This document shows positions 44,466 through 55,548 of a DNA stretch of 64,000 bases, one piece after another. The translations under genes were made by a program, and so were the position numbers. Below the pieces are notes generated by a model, which did no database searches, was not told where the DNA came from, and saw only the letters and a list, made by a program, of their open reading frames with translations. Origin of the DNA: Lunularia cruciata. Its lineage: Eukaryota > Streptophyta > Marchantiopsida > Lunulariales > Lunulariaceae. The stretch is from positions 38,641,473-38,705,472 of the forward strand of contig OX419758.1 of the NCBI GenBank assembly GCA_948567375.1, given 5' to 3'. How positions within the stretch are numbered: the first letter of the stretch is position 1; the number at the start of each line of letters is the position of its first letter.

Positions 44466-47400
44466 ATGGAATTGTCTGTGGAGCTGGACGATCTGAAGCA
44501 CCCGTTTGTCCTCCGTGATCTGGAGCCGTCTGATTTTAGAAAAGGTGTGTAGCCCGCAAGGTTAGCCGGTTGGAAGACCTGAGATTTATCCCAGATATTG
44601 CGAGATTTGCTGCCAAGTAGGCTTTGTATTTTGCGGTCTTTGCTTAGAATTATATCCTGATCGATGCTGGTGGGTGTATGTGAACTCTCTAGTCCAGGTC
44701 GAGATTTTCTTCTGTTGTGTTTACGCTGGTATTAAAGATGAGAGTGGTGGTCGGGCAGGTCACCTGAAGCTGCTGGGACAATTGTCTAAGGTTGGAGATG
44801 TGTCTGAGGAAGCCTTCACAGGTATGACATAGTTCTTGCCCCCAAGTCGGGAATTATTTAATCAAGACTAATTTTCTTTGCTACTTCACTCCGTTTTTCG
44901 TGTTGATGTACCTGGGCTTTATGCAAATGTAGCCTGGCAATCAACTCCCCGAGGTCTCGTGCAGGGAGAGTGGAGGAAATTCAGAAGCTGGGAGATCATC
45001 ACCGAGTGATAGTCATAGAAGGTAGTGGGATACTCTCCCAATTCTTAGTCTCTTTATACGAGAGTTTGGAGAGGCTGCTTGTGGACCTTGCTTGAGAAAG
45101 ATGCTCAAGGAATCGCTTGCTTGCTCTAAGTAATGTGGATCGTAACATCATTATTTGTGTTGCAGAACAGATGTGGAGAGAGAGGCGGTAGTGGCCACAG
45201 CTAGTCTCTTTATCGAGCTTAAGATCATGCGGAATCTTGCGAAGGTTAAATCTCAACCTCGTGTATAAGCCAAATGTCCATGTGTCTCGTTATGTATCCG
45301 GTTCTATGCCGAGAGAGCTCGGGGTATGGAACCGGATTAATTTTAACGGGTTCTGTACTCCATCATTACTCAATAGTTCCATTGTCAGGAAACGCATCCG
45401 TCAACATTAGACCACGTACATGAAAATTTGTACTGATCGACGGTCTGTTATGTGTATATTCTATCAGGTGGGTCACATCGAAGATGTAGTTGTGGACCAG
45501 TCAGTACGTGGTCAACATCTTGGTCTGAGGTACGTGTTGGGAGACTTGACTTTGGTGAATTGGTCAATTTACCAATAGTTTCAATAGCGTATAAGAAGTT
45601 TCTCCATTCGGATTTACGCTGGAGGGAACATGGTCGTGTCGTTTGTACTAGTCTTAAGGTCAGTACTAATGATGAAGAAAAATGTTTATTGAGGGTTGAT
45701 ACAAGCGAAGAGCATTGCAACTATACCCGTAATGTTAAACTTCTTATAAATCACTGCGAGACATCCCAGAAGACATGAGACCAAGAGTTTTAGTGAAGGA
45801 TAGGAGGAATTATTACCGATTAAAATTTACAAAACCAGTACCTGAAGCAGGATTGCACAAACTTAGGAACTTTGACTCTTGGCTTTGGCGTTCAGGCTTG
45901 TTCTCAATCTTTTTTGTTGCTTTTATATGTTCTGTTAATATTTGCCATTTTTCCAAGTGGATATTTGTCATGTCAGTAATTTTGTGCATAGAAACTCAGT
46001 CCACTGATTGTAGCATGTACAAGACTGTAACCCTTACATTCACAGTGCAGAAGATCTGCTACAAACGTGTTCTCTAACGATGTGATTAAGATGGACTTTA
46101 TCGCATGCCTTAGGTGTGTCGAGGTGGTAGGCAGAAGAAGATTAAAGCTCGTGAACTATCACTTAGGCTAACAAATTCCTGAGCTGGATCTTGTGCCAAT
46201 GCACACTTCCACGCATTGCCCCAAGTGCAGTTCTTTAAGGAGCAGACTTTGCCAAGTTGTAAGCTGACCGGAAATCCAGATATTTTGCAACCACTGATGC
46301 AAATTCTAGTGGAGATATTCACCCGAAGGTGGGCACTTCGCCGTTGGCGCTGTCCTCTGTGGAATCGATTAGCTTTGAGGCCTTCCATTCCTGATAAGAC
46401 TGGCCTCCCTGATTTCAACCTTTTCTATTTGACCGGATGAGTACACACGTTTCCTGGAGCTAGGGTGCAAATAACTTTGCAAGTGAATACTCTCCCAGTA
46501 GATTTGGCCTCTCAAGCAGTTGATTTCGGGAGGGTGTTTCTACATCGGAACAAGAAATCAGCTCTGATTTAATTGGACTCACTCGGTCTAGAAACGAGAT
46601 GCAAGTGGCACTGTAATGGCTCTTTTGTTCAGTTTCAACAACTTCAGCCCTTTCTGTATATTTAGAGGCAGCTTGACGAGGTGCAGCATGGACGGCATTT
46701 CGTCGTCCTTCACTCCAATCCTGATTTCCTCCTGTGAAGGCTGCGAGCCTAATGGTAGTTAGTCATTTCGTCAAGCTTGTTGGCTCGTCAAAAGTTCATG
46801 GTCGCGAGCACTCTCCCCACTAATCTAAAAGCTTACAATTTGAATCATTGTCAGTTTCGGTTTACTGATTAAAGGGCTTTGTGAACAATGGGAGTTTCTG
46901 TGTGGTCAGAAGATATATACACAACCATAGGCATGTGTGGTGAGTTCCGATTCATTGAATGCTGTCGAGTCTGGACTTGTGATTCTGAATGTTAGCTCTC
47001 CTACCAATTTCTTTCTCAATCTGCTGGGTTATCCCTTTGTTTCGGTTTGTGATACACCAGAATTGTCAGATGGCTTACTGAATATGCCAAGCAACAAGAC
47101 TGTTATAAGGTTCGAAAACCCTCTGACGATTACTCTGGTTACACCTTTCTGATGAACTAGAATAACGTTTCAGATTGGCCATGGTGTGGAAATAACGCTC
47201 TTGTTTAGTTATTGATCTGGCCGTGTACATTTTGTACGATGTTCACCCTTCAGTACCTTTTGGGGTGTTCAGGTTCAGGCATGGGCGTTGATATGCCCCT
47301 ATATTACGCGTACTCTCGCTCTGTTTCTGTTCTTTATGGCAATTTTTCATCCTTTGACGATCCTCCGTTTTGGCCAGGTGATCCTTGACTGCAATGAAGA

Positions 47401-47470
47401 GAATACCCCATTTTATGAGAAGTGTGGCTTCAAACGGAAGGAGCTTCAAATGGCGCACTATTTCCAGTGA
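44466..47470 (+). CDS. GNA1: Glucosamine-6-phosphate N-acetyltransferase
   Basis: GNAT-fold enzyme that transfers acetyl from acetyl-CoA to glucosamine-6-phosphate (EC 2.3.1.4), a step of UDP-N-acetylglucosamine synthesis. Exons: 44466-44544, 44759-44821, 44965-45021, 45171-45244, 45468-45529, 47061-47109, 47378-47470; 477 nt, 158 aa, typical for the family. Visible landmarks: FVLRDLEPSDF at the start, VVATASLFIELK, the GHIEDVVVD strand, the acetyl-CoA loop RGQHLG (residues 105-110), and near the C-terminus VILDCNEENTPFYEKCGF with Tyr141. Intron 5 is long (1.5 kb). Exons 3, 4 and 6 were found by reading frame and homology because competing AG sites lie nearby. The start context AAAAGATGG is favourable. 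The gene runs tail to tail with the XBAT33-like gene. Confidence 0.94.
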
Positions 47471-49110
47471 GAGGAACTGCCCAACTCTTTCAACCATTTG
47501 AACACGGATTAAAAGACTTACTTTCAGCTGGCCGGCTTCGACCTAATTTCTCCATTTCAAGCGGCGACAGTATTTCCAAGCTTTGAAAGTGAAGTCATAC
47601 ATCGAACAATATCAGTACCCACCAATAGCCATTTACATCAAACCTTGAACTGTCGCAAGAACGTGGAGGAGCGCCTGTTGCAGAATGTGGTGTCTGCCCG
47701 CCTGATGGAAATGGAGGTTTGTCTATTAGGAGAGAAAGCGAGGTAAAACAAGGCGTAGAGCGGATCACGGGATAGCGAGAAGAGAAAACTACCGCGAAAA
47801 GTTGAATAGTGGAGATTTCAGAAATTGAGGTACTGAATGCACATCAGTTATAACAAGATTGGGAAGGTCATAAGCATTGATAATAGGGACTCCAGGCTTC
47901 ATGCCATAATAAGAGTTTCGATGCCAGAGCCACGCACAACTGATTGCATTACGCTATGTGGTTAGACCTTCAATGTCAGGACTCTGTACCCGCCGTTCTA
48001 CTTTCCACTGCAAGCTACAGTTCACTCAGACGTCCTCTTCTAGAACATGACAAGAATCTTTGGGGTTGGTGTCATAGATGATCTACGATACACGAATTCC
48101 GCAATCATGCCGTAAGCAAATAGCCACTGTCGGGACAACAAGTTCCCCTCTTTACTAACTTCAAATTTCTAGTACGACCCTGACAGCCGATGCGATACTG
48201 GCACCAATCATGAGATCAGAAAGAGTTTTCTGGCTACTGGACATCATCACGCAGGGACACAGACGATGTACTTGGAAGGATAATACCGCACCTTTACTTA
48301 AACCCTCACACAGTCCAACGTAGTATTCCTCACATTCAACATTGAAGAAACCCCGGAAAGAGCTTCTTGAAAGAGAAGATCAGCTTCTTTAATTTGCTCG
48401 TAGTTTAGGAGCCAAAAGTCAGAGATGAAATCTGACCTTCAACAGCATTCCCATCCACGTACATCCTTGAGAAGTCAATTCTACTTGCCCACAGGATGGA
48501 AGCGAGTGGCAGGTCATCAGGACCACGTAATCTGAGTCCAATTTCACTTTCTCGCAAGGGGTCGCTGACTCAAATTGTAGATGTTTTCCTAGGGAAAGAA
48601 GCCTACGTTGCTTAAGCAAGGTCTAATCCAGGCATATTTCCCTTCCAGACTGATTTTAAAGTTCCAAGGTCAGGAGCACGTGGCGTCGGTGCTCGATCTT
48701 TTACCACACAAGGTTAGCCCCAAATATAAGGCACAGGCACCGCACTCTGTTCTTGGATGTCCTTTAAAGGAATCCCTCCTTTGGAAGGAGGGAACAAAAC
48801 TATCTGCTACATCTATCATATCCACCTGATACATGTTGTTTTGACGCTCTTTAGAAGAGGATTACGATTCACTCTTTTGACCAATTTCTCTGGCTTCCTA
48901 CATAGATCCTAGCTAGGCCAGTCGAGAAGAGGCGAGCAACACCAAAGGCAGGCAGTGCTTACATTCCCAGAGGCAAACTTCCTCAAAAACTTCAGGACAC
49001 TAACAAAGCCAGACCAAGCAGGTCCTAGAGCTGTCGAACCTTCTCCCAAGATTTTAAAATGAGAGAAATGACTTAATGCATTCAACTGTACAAATCGTTC
49101 CCAGGCTACC
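47471..49110. other. Convergent 3' region between GNA1 and the XBAT33-like gene
   Basis: About 1.6 kb between the two stop codons, presumably shared by the two 3' UTRs and spacer. No additional gene was recognised. A palindrome CCCTCCTTTGGAAGGAGGG (8-base arms, 3-base loop) lies near 48,775-48,793. Confidence 0.4.
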
Positions 49111-52100
49111 TTAATACGGTTGGGCGGTAGCCATATTCACACCACCGTAGTGCCTCCAGTAAAATACTTTCGGAAGTCCGCACTTTGTTCGTACTCGACA
49201 GCAAGCAAATTGCTTGGAAGAATGCTTGGTAGACTCATCTTGAGTAGAGGGGGGAATGTGAACAACAGACGTTGCAGATGCTAGATGAGGCTCTGTCACC
49301 AGACCGGAAGATGAAAGGTCCTCGATAGTAGAGTCACCGTCACCAGCAGCAGTCCATTCTGTACTCTCCGTCCTCGTGGATGTTCTTGCTGAGACATATT
49401 GTTCAGGACTCTCATAATCAGGAGAGTCCCCAACATGTGGTATATTACTGCAATTCAAGGACAGATTTAAAGCAGAGAAACTGGGGCAGGTTATCCGTGC
49501 TGAGCCCGAGGAAAGTGGAGAAACACGGCAACCCCGAAAGTCTACTTTGCTTAATAGAGAACCCATCACTGTTGGCTCACAAACTTCTGCCGTGCAAGTA
49601 GTACAGAGGGCGAGAGTCATGTTCGCCTTGGCCATCTCCTTATAAGAAATGGTGGTAGGAAGTCTGTCGAACGCAACAATTCCACGACGACATAGGGGAC
49701 ATGGGACAGAACCAGGAGGGTTGGTGACAGTCGACGACACATTCATTGTGGTGCTCAAATATAGTGCGCATCTAGTGCAAAGCTCGTGACCACACCCTGC
49801 AAAACAAATAAGAAACCTCATAAATCACTATGAACGGCATATATCATGGTTTCCTTCTTATGGTGGCAGCCACCCAAGACTATACTGTCGAATTCTATGC
49901 TCAACCCGTTAGATTGCTCAGCCAAGTATGAAGCGAGAGAAAGTTCTAGGATGTGACAGACCTTCTGCAGCGACTGTGCATCTGCGCTCCAGACAGACAG
50001 CACACGGGTCTGACCCTCCAGTCGCCTGATCCGTTTCTCTCCACCCGCAATCTCTGCGAGCACGAAGTCAAGAAGTCAAAAAGAGGGTTTAGGGTAACTT
50101 CTTCACTTTTCAGACAAAAGCGGTACAACGGCAAAATGACGCATGTTGCCTTGTCATTTCGCCAGAACAAGAGGACCAGCAGTTTGAAGTGCCAGTCTTT
50201 TATCTGAATGTTTATGCTTCTGGCCACCCAGTAAATAGAGAACAGTATCGAAAAGGTGGGCATGACTTTCAAGACATATTTTCTGTTTACAGGACGTTCT
50301 TATTTGACTGTAATTTTGAATCCAAACGAGTCAAAAAACGATAACAAGTTTGACCTTGGCTTAGATTATCCCGGGCTGTGAACTGAGAATGTTGCCTCGT
50401 GTATATTCTGTGTAGTACCCAGACTCATGAGAAGGCTGCAGAAGTCAGCTTTATTTCTCTAACATGAAGTGACTTCAGATACCGGACCCTGTGGTAGGAA
50501 GCTAGTCCAGAGGGAAAGCCAGGAGACAGACTTCTGGAAGTACCTCGCGATTCTCATAATGCTCATCAGAGGAAGTGCCAAATAACGCGATGGAGGAAAC
50601 GATGGAATGGGTATTTGAGAATCTGAAGCTAGGAGAGGTTCCAGCCAGTGTCTCCGCCATAAACGAGCTACTTGAAGGGGCGTCCAACTGTATAAACACA
50701 TATCGAGTCAGTAAGAGCTGAATGCCAACCACAAGTATGATGTCCAATCTATGACAAATTGTCACAGGATAATTCCTCCGGGGAACTGTACATGTGGTTC
50801 GTTTTACGACACAAAAATATCCTGTTCTCCCGTAAATACAGACACTCATCATGGTACGAGTGATTAATGAAAAATTCTCACCCGTTGCAGTTTGCCACGT
50901 TGCGCAGAGCTCCCCTAGATATCAAAGCCTGTGAAATCGCAAGTAGTGAAAGAAGACTTAGCAGTCTTACCAACTCGTTTCAACTGAAGGTACAAATGAT
51001 ACAAGTGAATCCCAGTTTGATCTCCGGCATAATTTGCGTGCAAGATTGAGAGTAAGTTTCGGTGCTGACGGTAACCATACAAAATTCACGTGTAGCTTTT
51101 ATACATACTTTAGAGATGTTGAGATCTATCTGGATTTCACTTCAATTCACTGGATAAAATGACTGCTTAGAGGAAAATCCTACCTGGCAACACGGGATGC
51201 TACCACCACAGGCTGCATAGTGTAATGGAGTACTGCCTGCACCTGTACCTAAGCAAAATTGCCGTGTCAGGATTCAAAAATAATTTAAGAGCTGTAAAAT
51301 GAAGTAATTGCAGAAACCACTTTCAAAATGGCACTCTAGATAAAAGAAAAATCTAACAATAAAAGCACAAATTACCTATCATATCGATGGTAGTGCCATC
51401 TTGAACGGTGATAGCAGAAACATTGGCCTGCAGATCTAGCAGCAGCTGGACGCATTCCGTGTGACCATTGAGCGCAGCCATGTGAAGAGCACATATGCCA
51501 CCATCTGCCGCCTTGTTCACAAGCCTGGAGAGAGCACTGCAGCGAGAAAAATACACAAAATCCGGGTAATGTCACTGTCCCAAAGTCCCAACTCAGGGGC
51601 TCAAGAAGTATTTCCGGTGAGGTTATGTTAGCATGTAGGTTTGACCAAGTAGAACCTTCCGGAGGTCTTCGTCCAGCTTTCCAGCTGGTGTATATTTAGT
51701 TCTTAAGTTTAACATCTTACTCAGTTCAGCGACCTAGAGAAAGAATTAGCAGCATTCATGTATGAAACATCCACGCGACTCACGTTCTGTCCATGTAGTT
51801 CTTCATTGTCGGCGTATCCTCCGCCTTTTCGACTTGCAGCGTGTTCCATAAGTAGGGCACACTGGGCACGTAGTCTGCAACAACCAATCGTATGCAGCGC
51901 GGGTGGCCATGACGAGCCGCGAAGTGCAGTGCTGTTCTTCCATTCAAGTAATCCGCTCTGGTAACCTGCCATGGGATGAGATAGACTCAGCCCATCGACC
52001 GAAGTACAACAAAACCACTACCAATATCTGGAGGTCTTCCGTTGCTATGATTCATCTGTAATATGAACTGTGAGATCGTTCCAGGATCTACTTACATTAG

Positions 52101-52935
52101 CCTTGTAGAGAAGGAGAGTTTGAGCAACCTCCCAATGTCCATATCGGCAAGCCTGCATGAGTGCCGTCTGCACACGCCAAGTTTTTGTTCGATGAATTGG
52201 CCGATCTAAAGGAAACTCAGAACATTTGGTGCAATCTTTCCTGCTATTGAGGATTACGAGTGAGACTACCAACAGCCGACACTTATGTAAATGAAAGGCC
52301 AGCACAGAACACATGATACCCATCCAGACATTGATTCTGGTCTCCGCCTGCCCAGGTGCTCATCAATTACCTGGCCACAGTAATTTCGAGTGTTCACCTC
52401 CACTCCGCACTCCAAAAGCAAAGTTACTATCTGTAGATGAAGGAGAGATTGTCAGTCGCGGGCAACAGAGGTTAGGTTAACCAAATCATCAGCGCCATGA
52501 ATCTTTCGCTTTCTGCGAGTTCCTATAAACGGCACCTCGACGTCCACCAAAGTAAACAACTTGAGCCGATTTCACAAATTTCTCAAAAGGACCTTGACCA
52601 GGTGCTTACGCACCGCTTTGTCCAGAGAAATATGAGGTAACACCCGATGTTATTAAGATTACAAACGTCCCTAGTTCAGAGAATTGAAATACGATTAATG
52701 CATCAATGTCATGTTCACGAAGGCATCGATCATTCCTTAAAAGGACGGGCAGTCGAACCTCAGTATGGCCTTGCATTGCGGAAAAATGCAGGGGCGAGTT
52801 TCGGACGCCGAAAGTTGAGTACTTCGCAAGTCGGGGATTACACTCCAGTAGAGCCTGTGCTTCCTGAAAATCTCCATCACGAGCAGCAGAAACTAGTCGC
52901 TCGCCGGTTGCAGAACATCCAAATGAATTCCCCAT
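49111..52935 (-). CDS. XBAT33: XBAT32/33-like ankyrin-repeat RING E3 ubiquitin ligase
   Basis: Member of the plant XB3/XBAT ankyrin-RING ligases, which ubiquitinate proteins; XBAT32 targets ethylene-synthesis enzymes in Arabidopsis. Minus-strand exons in order: 52935-52759, 52430-52371, 52167-52096, 51965-51784, 51536-51376, 51242-51184, 50928-50882, 50687-50544, 50053-49962, 49796-49111; 1,680 nt, 559 aa, all GT-AG. The N-terminus [15 protein letters not shown] matches XBAT33; Gly2 and Cys7 suggest lipid modification (inference). About six ankyrin repeats follow ([71 protein letters not shown]). The RING is C3HC4: C318, C321, C333, H335, C338, C341, C364, C367, split by the last intron. The C-terminal tail is serine- and threonine-rich. 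The start has a good context (GCCATGGGG) and no in-frame ATG was seen just upstream. Whether it is XBAT32 or XBAT33 needs a tree. Confidence 0.94.
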
Positions 52936-55470
52936 GGCTAATTCGCTACCGAAACTGATTGTTACCAATTAAATTCTTTTCATGGTGCATTCAGTAATCG
53001 TGGAGAAGCCTCTATCTCACACGTAAACACCGTCATTCCGAGTTTAGAAGAATGCCAAAACAATTTCATACTCCCAGGAGTGTGAATATCACCATACGAG
53101 AAACTCCAGGGAGAGAGCAAGCCTGCTGTGAACACGAGCTTTGTACCACAAGCGTCTTGTGGTGAAGAAGGGCCCGGATTTTACGATTCTCCCCTAAGCA
53201 AAGTGAGGTCTCTGAAATCTAATCTAAGAAAATTTTCAGTTTTATGACATTAGTCATCAGTACAATGGTCCATACCATTAATTATGGGATAAGATCCTAC
53301 TTCCGGGGCCCCCTGGCATGTGCGAATATGAGAGAAGCATGGATGCGCGGACTCGAAGATCTAAAATTTTACCACCACTCTCCTTCACCCCGCCTCTGTC
53401 TTGCTACGAACTGAAGCAAGACACAACAGGATTCGAAAACCAGTAAGGAACTGCTAAGGCCGGGGCAACTGCCGAGGAATTCAAGTAACTTTTTTAGTCA
53501 TTAACAAATGCCCCGCAGAGAAACTCGATTAAACTGACTGTCACTTCCCTTCCTGTTCCACCTGCTCCCTCTCTCTCTCTCCCTCTCTCCCTCTCTGCCC
53601 CTCCTCTCGGGTCTATAGTTCCCCGCCTCCTTCCGTCAGTCCGAGAAACAAAGCATATCCGTATCACAGAAGGAAAATTGCGCAACTCCCGTCAACCTAG
53701 GATCACACGCTTCTCCTTTCCGTTTTCGCTGCACAGCTACTTACAGCCCATTCGCTGCTTCCGTGCTTACCTCCATAACCCCTTCACCTCTTTCCCACAT
53801 ATCTCGCATACATCCTTCGATTACTCAATCAATCGAGTCTGTCAACAAATTTAAGATTTCCCTATCACTCGGTCACAAATTGTCATCCCCTTGCGAACAG
53901 CATTCAAACTTTGAACCAATCCTTGTCCACGACAACACACCGCCTGCTCTCCTCTCCTCTCCTCCTCCGACCTCCTCGTAGTTACCTACCATTCGCTCCC
54001 GTGCTGCGGCCGGAGGAGCAAGAAAACGTTCGTCCTGTCCTTCCTCACTTTTTCTCTTCTCCGCTGCGCTTCTTCCCTTCCTGCCCTGCCCTGCTCTCCT
54101 CCTTCTTCTTCTTCTACTTCCTTCTCCTCAGGTCCTGCCTAATCGAGGTTCTAACACCCAACCATGCGTCGAACCACGCTGGTATTCAGCCGCCCGCGTT
54201 GTGCCCGGATCGTAGTTCTGCTCAACCGGCCCGTTTGTTCCACTTGTCTACATAGAAAGAACCACTAACTGTAGTAGGCCTGCAGACACTGAAATCGTCA
54301 CATGGTGTGTGTGTGTGTGCGTTCGACTGTGTTCCCCGTCTTCTTTCCTACTCGATTTCCGATTAAGTCCTTCCCGGCTCAGAAATAGACAGGCACTTCT
54401 TTGCAAGGTACTGCTTAATTTAGATGAGCACATAGTAGTAACCTACAGCTTTTCTACCATCTATTTATGAGCTGCCTGTCCCGTCTATTTGGAGTTCCCT
54501 TTCCCCGCGGTTCAGGAATTGCCCATTCTACGGTTATCGCTGCTGGACAACAGTAGACGGTAACTTCCCAGTTGCCGGTCTTCCCGTAGAGTCGTGGACG
54601 GCAGCGGTCACAGAAATTCATCATCTTTCACTATGGTCGTCGGGATTAAGTAAAGGGCCGGCCGTACTCCAGGAAGGAAGACAAAAGACAAAGAGAGGGA
54701 ACACCGTTTCTTTTCTTCTTGAGGGAAGGAAGAAAAGACAAGGAGTACGTACCTGCCATAACAATAAACATCTGACGATATAAGATATGATACGGTTTGT
54801 ACGTTTTGTAAGAGCAATAAAGTCTACGTTTCTATACATTCTGCGGGTCAAAAGTCTCCTATGGACCTTGCACTAATTTACCGACCTTGGTTAACACTCT
54901 AGAATAAATAAACCAAGACTTTGGAGTAAACATATAATTGTCACCATAAAAGTTTGCTATATTTATTGGTCAATTCTCAAATGAAAATGTGAATATGATT
55001 ATTAGTCTACGTATATAGATCTATTCGGCAGAATATAACACCACAAACGCAAGAGGTAAAAGAGTTTTCATCCATAATAAGAAATATCTTGGCGGAAGCC
55101 GCAGGAGAGTGGGGAGTCGGGGTGAGGAGAGGGAGAGACATGAGATTATATCTATTTATTCTGAGTGTTCTCTAGCGCGTAGCACTTGAGTGAATAGTCA
55201 ATTCTCTTCGTTTTTCAATTTCGGTTCGTTTGCATCTAGATTGAAGATTATTGAGAATGGAGTAGAAATTTATCAAGATTTTTAGTTTTTTTTTTAGGGG
55301 TTAGAGTGATCATTATAGATAGAGATAGAGAGTGATGGGTCTGGAATTTTCATTTCCAATATCTTGGTTTTTGTGATTAAGTTCCATGGGAATTTAGTTT
55401 GAAAACTTTGGAGATGGATTGAAAGTTATGAGAATTATAGATTTTAGGGTTGTGAGAGATTGTTTTCTTA
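52936..55470. other. XBAT33-like gene leader/promoter region and spacer
   Basis: Upstream of the minus-strand gene. A CT-rich microsatellite at 53,562-53,602 (GA-rich on the gene's strand) probably lies in the promoter or leader. A second pyrimidine-rich run is at about 53,940-54,130, and a short GT run at 54,303-54,319. The sequence turns AT-rich after about 54,850. No other gene was recognised. Confidence 0.45.
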
Positions 55471-55548
55471 TGTGAGTTGGGATGTGAGGGGTTGTGGTTT
55501 TGCAAATATGGGGAGATATGTGTTACTATCATTATTCTTGTGCTAGCC

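Noticed and set aside
54620..54770. Repeated GGAAGGAAGA and AAAGACAA blocks as a regulatory array
   Set aside because: Low-complexity purine tract with only two loose copies; no defined unit or partner.
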